64,000 nt of DNA, taken from contig NZ_JAAIIG010000001.1 of the NCBI RefSeq assembly GCF_012932375.1, positions 186,001 through 250,000 on the forward strand, in the 5' to 3' direction. Source of the DNA: Bifidobacterium olomucense. GTDB taxonomy: Bacteria > Actinomycetota > Actinomycetes > Actinomycetales > Bifidobacteriaceae. Shown in pieces: positions 61,010-64,000 of this stretch (position 1 is its first letter; every line of letters starts with the position of its first letter). The translations under genes and the position numbers were made by a program. Below the pieces are notes generated by a model, which did not search any database, was not told the origin of the DNA, and saw only the letters and a program-made list of their open reading frames with translations.

Positions 61010-63169
61010 CTACAGGCTCTTCAGAACCGGGTCGTCCGAAGTGATATGCTCCTCCACGTACGGGCGTTGCCATTCCAGGAAAGTCTCGCCGGATGTGGTC
61101 AGATGTTCGCGCAGCAGTTCCCTGACGATGTCCTCGGCGATCTGCTCTACGATTGATTCGATGCGGGCTGCCGCCGGTGCTGAGCCCTTGCCTCCCTCGC
61201 CGAATCCGGCACCGCCATAGCAGGCGGCCGAGGCGAGCCGCATCACGTCCTCCAACTTGGGGCAGATATCGGGCAACTTCGCGAATATTGAGCCGGAAAG
61301 CCTGCGCAATGCTGCAAACCGCCATTTGTAATACGGCATATATCCCGCCACCATAGGCGTATTGATCAGAAACACCAACGAGGCCGTGGCCTCCACGAAC
61401 TCGCTGATTGACAGCCATGCCGCTGCGCCATCCGCGCGCTGCAGCGATCGGGGCAGATTGTATTGTCCAGCTTGTGCAATCATGCCGAGACGCTTGGAAA
61501 TCAAGGCCAGACGCACGTCCTCAGGCATGTTCTTGAATCCCTGACGGGTTTTGGACAACGATCCCACTGGATCGGCAAAGACCTCACCGTTGGTGGCGGC
61601 TGCCAGAGTGGCCTCGTCCAACATCAGCCATTCATGTGTCGCCTCGGCCGCCGGTGCTTCTGAATATCCGGTAATGGCGGTGAAGAAATCTCCGATGCGG
61701 AACACTCCGTCGCGTCGTCCGGTTCCCTGCGCCCGCGGGGTAGTGGGGGACATGCCGTCGGCATGCGCGTCGGCGTCGCTGTTCGGTTCGCCGGCTGATG
61801 CAAAAGTGACCTGTCCCCGCTCATCCACAGCGAAGTTGCGAGGCAGCGACTCGTAATCGGCCTGCAACTGTTCTCCGATCGCCGCATAATCCTCATCCGA
61901 AAGCCACAGGCAGAACCGCGGGCCGAAATCATGGTCCTGAGAGTACGCGTCGTCAAATCCATAGCATTCGGAACCATGCCCCACCAAACCGGCGGCGATA
62001 CGGCTCGCATACTGCGGATATTTCGTCTCGATCATCGGTTTGCCCACCTGTTTCCAGAAGGCGCGCGCCAGCTTCATGCCGGATATCGGGCAGACTGTCT
62101 GAGGCGCGGCTCCGGCGGCAGCTCCGCGGGCATTGCCGGACGGGCCGGACGTAACGTTTGCGTTGTCGCATGCTGCAGCTGCGGAATCTGCGGAAGGCTG
62201 CTGTACGGACGGCGCGGGCTGATCGCTGACGTGTTGCTCGGCCTGACGTTCGGCCTCGCGCAGGTTCTCCTCGGTGATGCGCCAGTAATCGGTGTCTCTG
62301 CCGTAGCATTCCTCGATAACCGCCAACGCCCGGCGATACCCGTCCACCGCATCAGCATACCGTTTTTCGGCAAAGCATACCTGAGCGAAACCAGCCAATG
62401 CGGAGGCGTAGTGCGCGGAATGCTCCAGATGTCCGGTTTTGTAGATGTCCAGCGCCTTGGCCGCATGCTGATGGGCGTCCTCAAGCTTGGCGGTACTGTT
62501 GTCGGCTGAGGAGAGCAGAGTCAACGCCAGATTGGTGTGTGAACTGGCCACATCGATGTCCGCTTCCGGATTCACGCTGGATTCCTCTACGATACGCAAT
62601 GCCTCGCGCAGTTCGGCCTCCGCTTGGTCCGCACGTCCGGTTTCGCTGTACAGCATCGACAGATTGTTGTGCAGTGCAGCGAGTCTGCGATCGGTGGGGG
62701 AGAAGGCACGGCTGCATACATCCTGCGCCTGACGATAAAGGTCTTCGGCCTGATCGTATTGCTTGGCGGCGCGCATGGCTGTGGCGCAGTTGATCAGTGT
62801 GGTGGCCCACGCTTCGGAAGTGCCGGTGGTCAGTCCCATGCGGGCGGCCAGTTCCAGCGCGCGCTGCACGATCCATTGGTTCTCTTCGTGTCGTCCTTGG
62901 GAGCGATAGAATCCCATCGTTTCGTTGAGTACGGTCAGCAGTCCGGCCGCATCGCCCGCGTTTTCGGCGTCTACCGCCGCCTGTTCCAGATAGGGGCCGG
63001 CTTCTTGGGCGGCGGCATGACGATTGAAGATATCGTCCAGCCCGCTCAAAAACGAGTTGACGTCGAAATCTACGGGTGCGTCTTGGCTTTCGTCCGTATC
63101 GTCTCCATCCGCGGCACCATGCTCGAACTGTGCGGCGAATTGTTTCAGCAGCGCATCTTCGTCAACCAC
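61010..63169 (-). CDS. TPR-repeat protein with DUF4037 nucleotidyltransferase-like domain
   Basis: The 719-residue protein has an N-terminal array of TPR helices (residues about 50–300, for example LINCATAMRAAKQYDQAEDLYRQA) and a C-terminal DUF4037 region containing GHGSECYGFDDAYSQDHDFG (about 398–417). The GS followed after eleven residues by DHD resembles the metal-binding motif of minimal nucleotidyltransferases. GGAGG precedes the GTG start at 63167–63169. The TPRs suggest a protein-binding scaffold. Substrate and role are unknown; it forms an operon with the DUF4125 gene. Confidence 0.85.
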   Translation of the reverse strand: MVDEDALLKQFAAQFEHGAADGDDTDESQDAPVDFDVNSFLSGLDDIFNRHAAAQEAGPYLEQAAVDAENAGDAAGLLTVLNETMGFYRSQGRHEENQWIVQRALELAARMGLTTGTSEAWATTLINCATAMRAAKQYDQAEDLYRQAQDVCSRAFSPTDRRLAALHNNLSMLYSETGRADQAEAELREALRIVEESSVNPEADIDVASSHTNLALTLLSSADNSTAKLEDAHQHAAKALDIYKTGHLEHSAHYASALAGFAQVCFAEKRYADAVDGYRRALAVIEECYGRDTDYWRITEENLREAERQAEQHVSDQPAPSVQQPSADSAAAACDNANVTSGPSGNARGAAAGAAPQTVCPISGMKLARAFWKQVGKPMIETKYPQYASRIAAGLVGHGSECYGFDDAYSQDHDFGPRFCLWLSDEDYAAIGEQLQADYESLPRNFAVDERGQVTFASAGEPNSDADAHADGMSPTTPRAQGTGRRDGVFRIGDFFTAITGYSEAPAAEATHEWLMLDEATLAAATNGEVFADPVGSLSKTRQGFKNMPEDVRLALISKRLGMIAQAGQYNLPRSLQRADGAAAWLSISEFVEATASLVFLINTPMVAGYMPYYKWRFAALRRLSGSIFAKLPDICPKLEDVMRLASAACYGGAGFGEGGKGSAPAAARIESIVEQIAEDIVRELLREHLTTSGETFLEWQRPYVEEHITSDDPVLKSL

Positions 63170-63244
63170 CGTGTACCTCCCTGAACCGATTTTTCTACCA
63201 GTCTACGGGCAAGTCTATGAGCAAGGCGTCGGTCGCATATGAAA

Positions 63245-63277
63245 AATCGCCTGTGAGTTTGCTCTCAACAGGCGATT
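63245..63277 (-). terminator. Terminator of the MFS transporter gene
   Basis: AATCGCCTGT (63245–63254) pairs with ACAGGCGATT (63268–63277), extended by GAG/CTC. On the minus strand the stem is followed by TTTTTC. Confidence 0.8.
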
Positions 63278-63348
63278 GATAAAGTTTGCGGGGGCTATGG
63301 AAGCAAAGAGCATCATTAGTGTTCTTGAAGTTCCCCTATGCGGAAGGT

Positions 63349-63454
63349 GCGGGGGGCGGGCATGTGCGTGACGACCGTAGGCTTGGCCGAACGGCCTTGA
63401 GCGTGTCGACGCGCACATGCCCGCCCCCGCACCGTTACCGGTAATAACCGGTAA
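63349..63454. repeat. GC-rich inverted repeats after the MFS transporter gene
   Basis: GC-rich arms of about 19 bp (63349–63368 and 63412–63430, one bulged G) enclose GGCC-GAAC-GGCC. TTACCGGT (63435–63442) pairs with ACCGGTAA (63447–63454) two bases after the MFS stop on that strand. Together with the terminator at 63245 this gives three successive structures in 210 bases. Confidence 0.6.
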
Positions 63455-63456
63455 AA

Positions 63457-64000
63457 TCAGTCCACCTTGACTTCGTGCATGCGGTGAATGGCATCGGTAT
63501 TCGTCTCGCAACGCCACGAGTAGTATGCCAGCAGCCCCACGGCAACAATCGCCAACGGAAGACCTCCCAGACCGGTGAAACGGTACTGCATGGAGAACGC
63601 ATTGAGCATGGCGCCGCCCACGATGGAGCCGACCGCGTTGCCGAAGTTGAACGCCACCTGCACCGCTGCGCCGGCGATCAGTTCGCCGCCGCCCTGTCCG
63701 GATTCGGTCATCAGCAGCTGTTGCGGAGCGGAGACGAAGAACAGCCCGAATGCAATGAGGAACGTGAGCATCGCAGACGTCACTTGGTTGCCGGGCAGCA
63801 GGAACACCATCAACAGGCCGAAGCAGGAAATCGCCTGACCAAGCGCGGCGGTTCCGGCGTGCCGCCAACGATCGGTGATATGCCCGCCGATCAGTCCGCC
63901 GACCACCATGCCGAAGCCGGCAAGCATCATCAAGAGCGGGACCAAACCGGACGGCCAGTTACCGGACTTTTGCAGCCAGGGGGAGACGTAGCTCCACCAG
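63457..64000 (-). CDS. MFS transporter (partial, C-terminal half)
   Basis: The last ~181 codons of a minus-strand gene continue past the right edge. The frame stays open from 64000 (SPWLQKSGNWPSGLVPLLMM) to the TGA at 63457–63459. It shows the MFS loop GGHITDRWR and six hydrophobic segments, with the AraJ/drug-efflux-like stretch LIAGAAVQVAFNFGNAVGSIVGG. It is probably a DHA1-type exporter of sugars or drugs. The start and N-terminal half are not in the window. Confidence 0.85.
   Translation of the reverse strand, partial: WWSYVSPWLQKSGNWPSGLVPLLMMLAGFGMVVGGLIGGHITDRWRHAGTAALGQAISCFGLLMVFLLPGNQVTSAMLTFLIAFGLFFVSAPQQLLMTESGQGGGELIAGAAVQVAFNFGNAVGSIVGGAMLNAFSMQYRFTGLGGLPLAIVAVGLLAYYSWRCETNTDAIHRMHEVKVD

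Overview
This window looks like chromosomal DNA of a bifidobacterium, most likely the Bifidobacterium longum group. That rests on high-GC actinobacterial coding, the nusA–infB–rbfA–truB–ribF order, a glcP-type glucose permease back to back with a glucose-type PTS EII and a BglG antiterminator, sugar ABC transporters without their own ATPase, PspC-domain two-component signalling, and many genes that appear to be leaderless. No CRISPR array, integrase, transposase or prophage was seen.

Layout: 1–2.6 kb holds the start of dinB, an EamA exporter, tRNA-Ser(GCU) and a lipoprotein. 2.7–10.2 kb is the translation block nusA, infB, rbfA, truB, ribF, with two unusual inverted-repeat intergenic elements. 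10.4–16.7 kb is a minus-strand run: an amino-acid-type ABC transporter, a cupin, an amidohydrolase and a divergent S-adenosylhomocysteine-hydrolase-like protein; the last two overlap by 4 bases and may form a deaminase plus S-inosylhomocysteine hydrolase route. 16.8–25.1 kb has radA, a membrane-anchored protein, the tiny ribosomal protein bS22, rpiA, an RNase HI with a long tail, a Vsr-like nuclease-fold protein flanked by related repeats, and pgm.

25.4–30.5 kb is a glucose-uptake locus: glcP (minus) faces away from a PTS EIIBCA gene and a BglG/LicT-type antiterminator (plus). The glcP leader carries a textbook-like 30-nt RAT site overlapping a terminator, so the neighbouring antiterminator probably controls glcP. 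30.5–31.7 kb is a lipid/diacylglycerol kinase-like gene. 31.8–41.3 kb is a type I restriction-modification locus in which hsdM–hsdS and hsdR are separated by about 3 kb of five opposite-strand genes, four of them a tight operon that includes a DUF4417 protein; this cassette is the best candidate here for an undescribed system.

41.4–43.0 kb has serS and tRNA-Ser(UGA). 43.1–52.8 kb is a galactoside locus: an AraC regulator, a sugar ABC system (binding protein and two permeases), a GH35-type beta-galactosidase, a LacI regulator, and galE. 53.2–60.2 kb is an envelope-sensing group: a LuxR-type response regulator and PspC-type histidine kinase divergent from a PspC membrane protein, a second membrane protein, and an alpha/beta-hydrolase fused to membrane segments. 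60.3–63.2 kb is a DUF4125 gene and a TPR/DUF4037 gene, and the window ends inside an MFS transporter.
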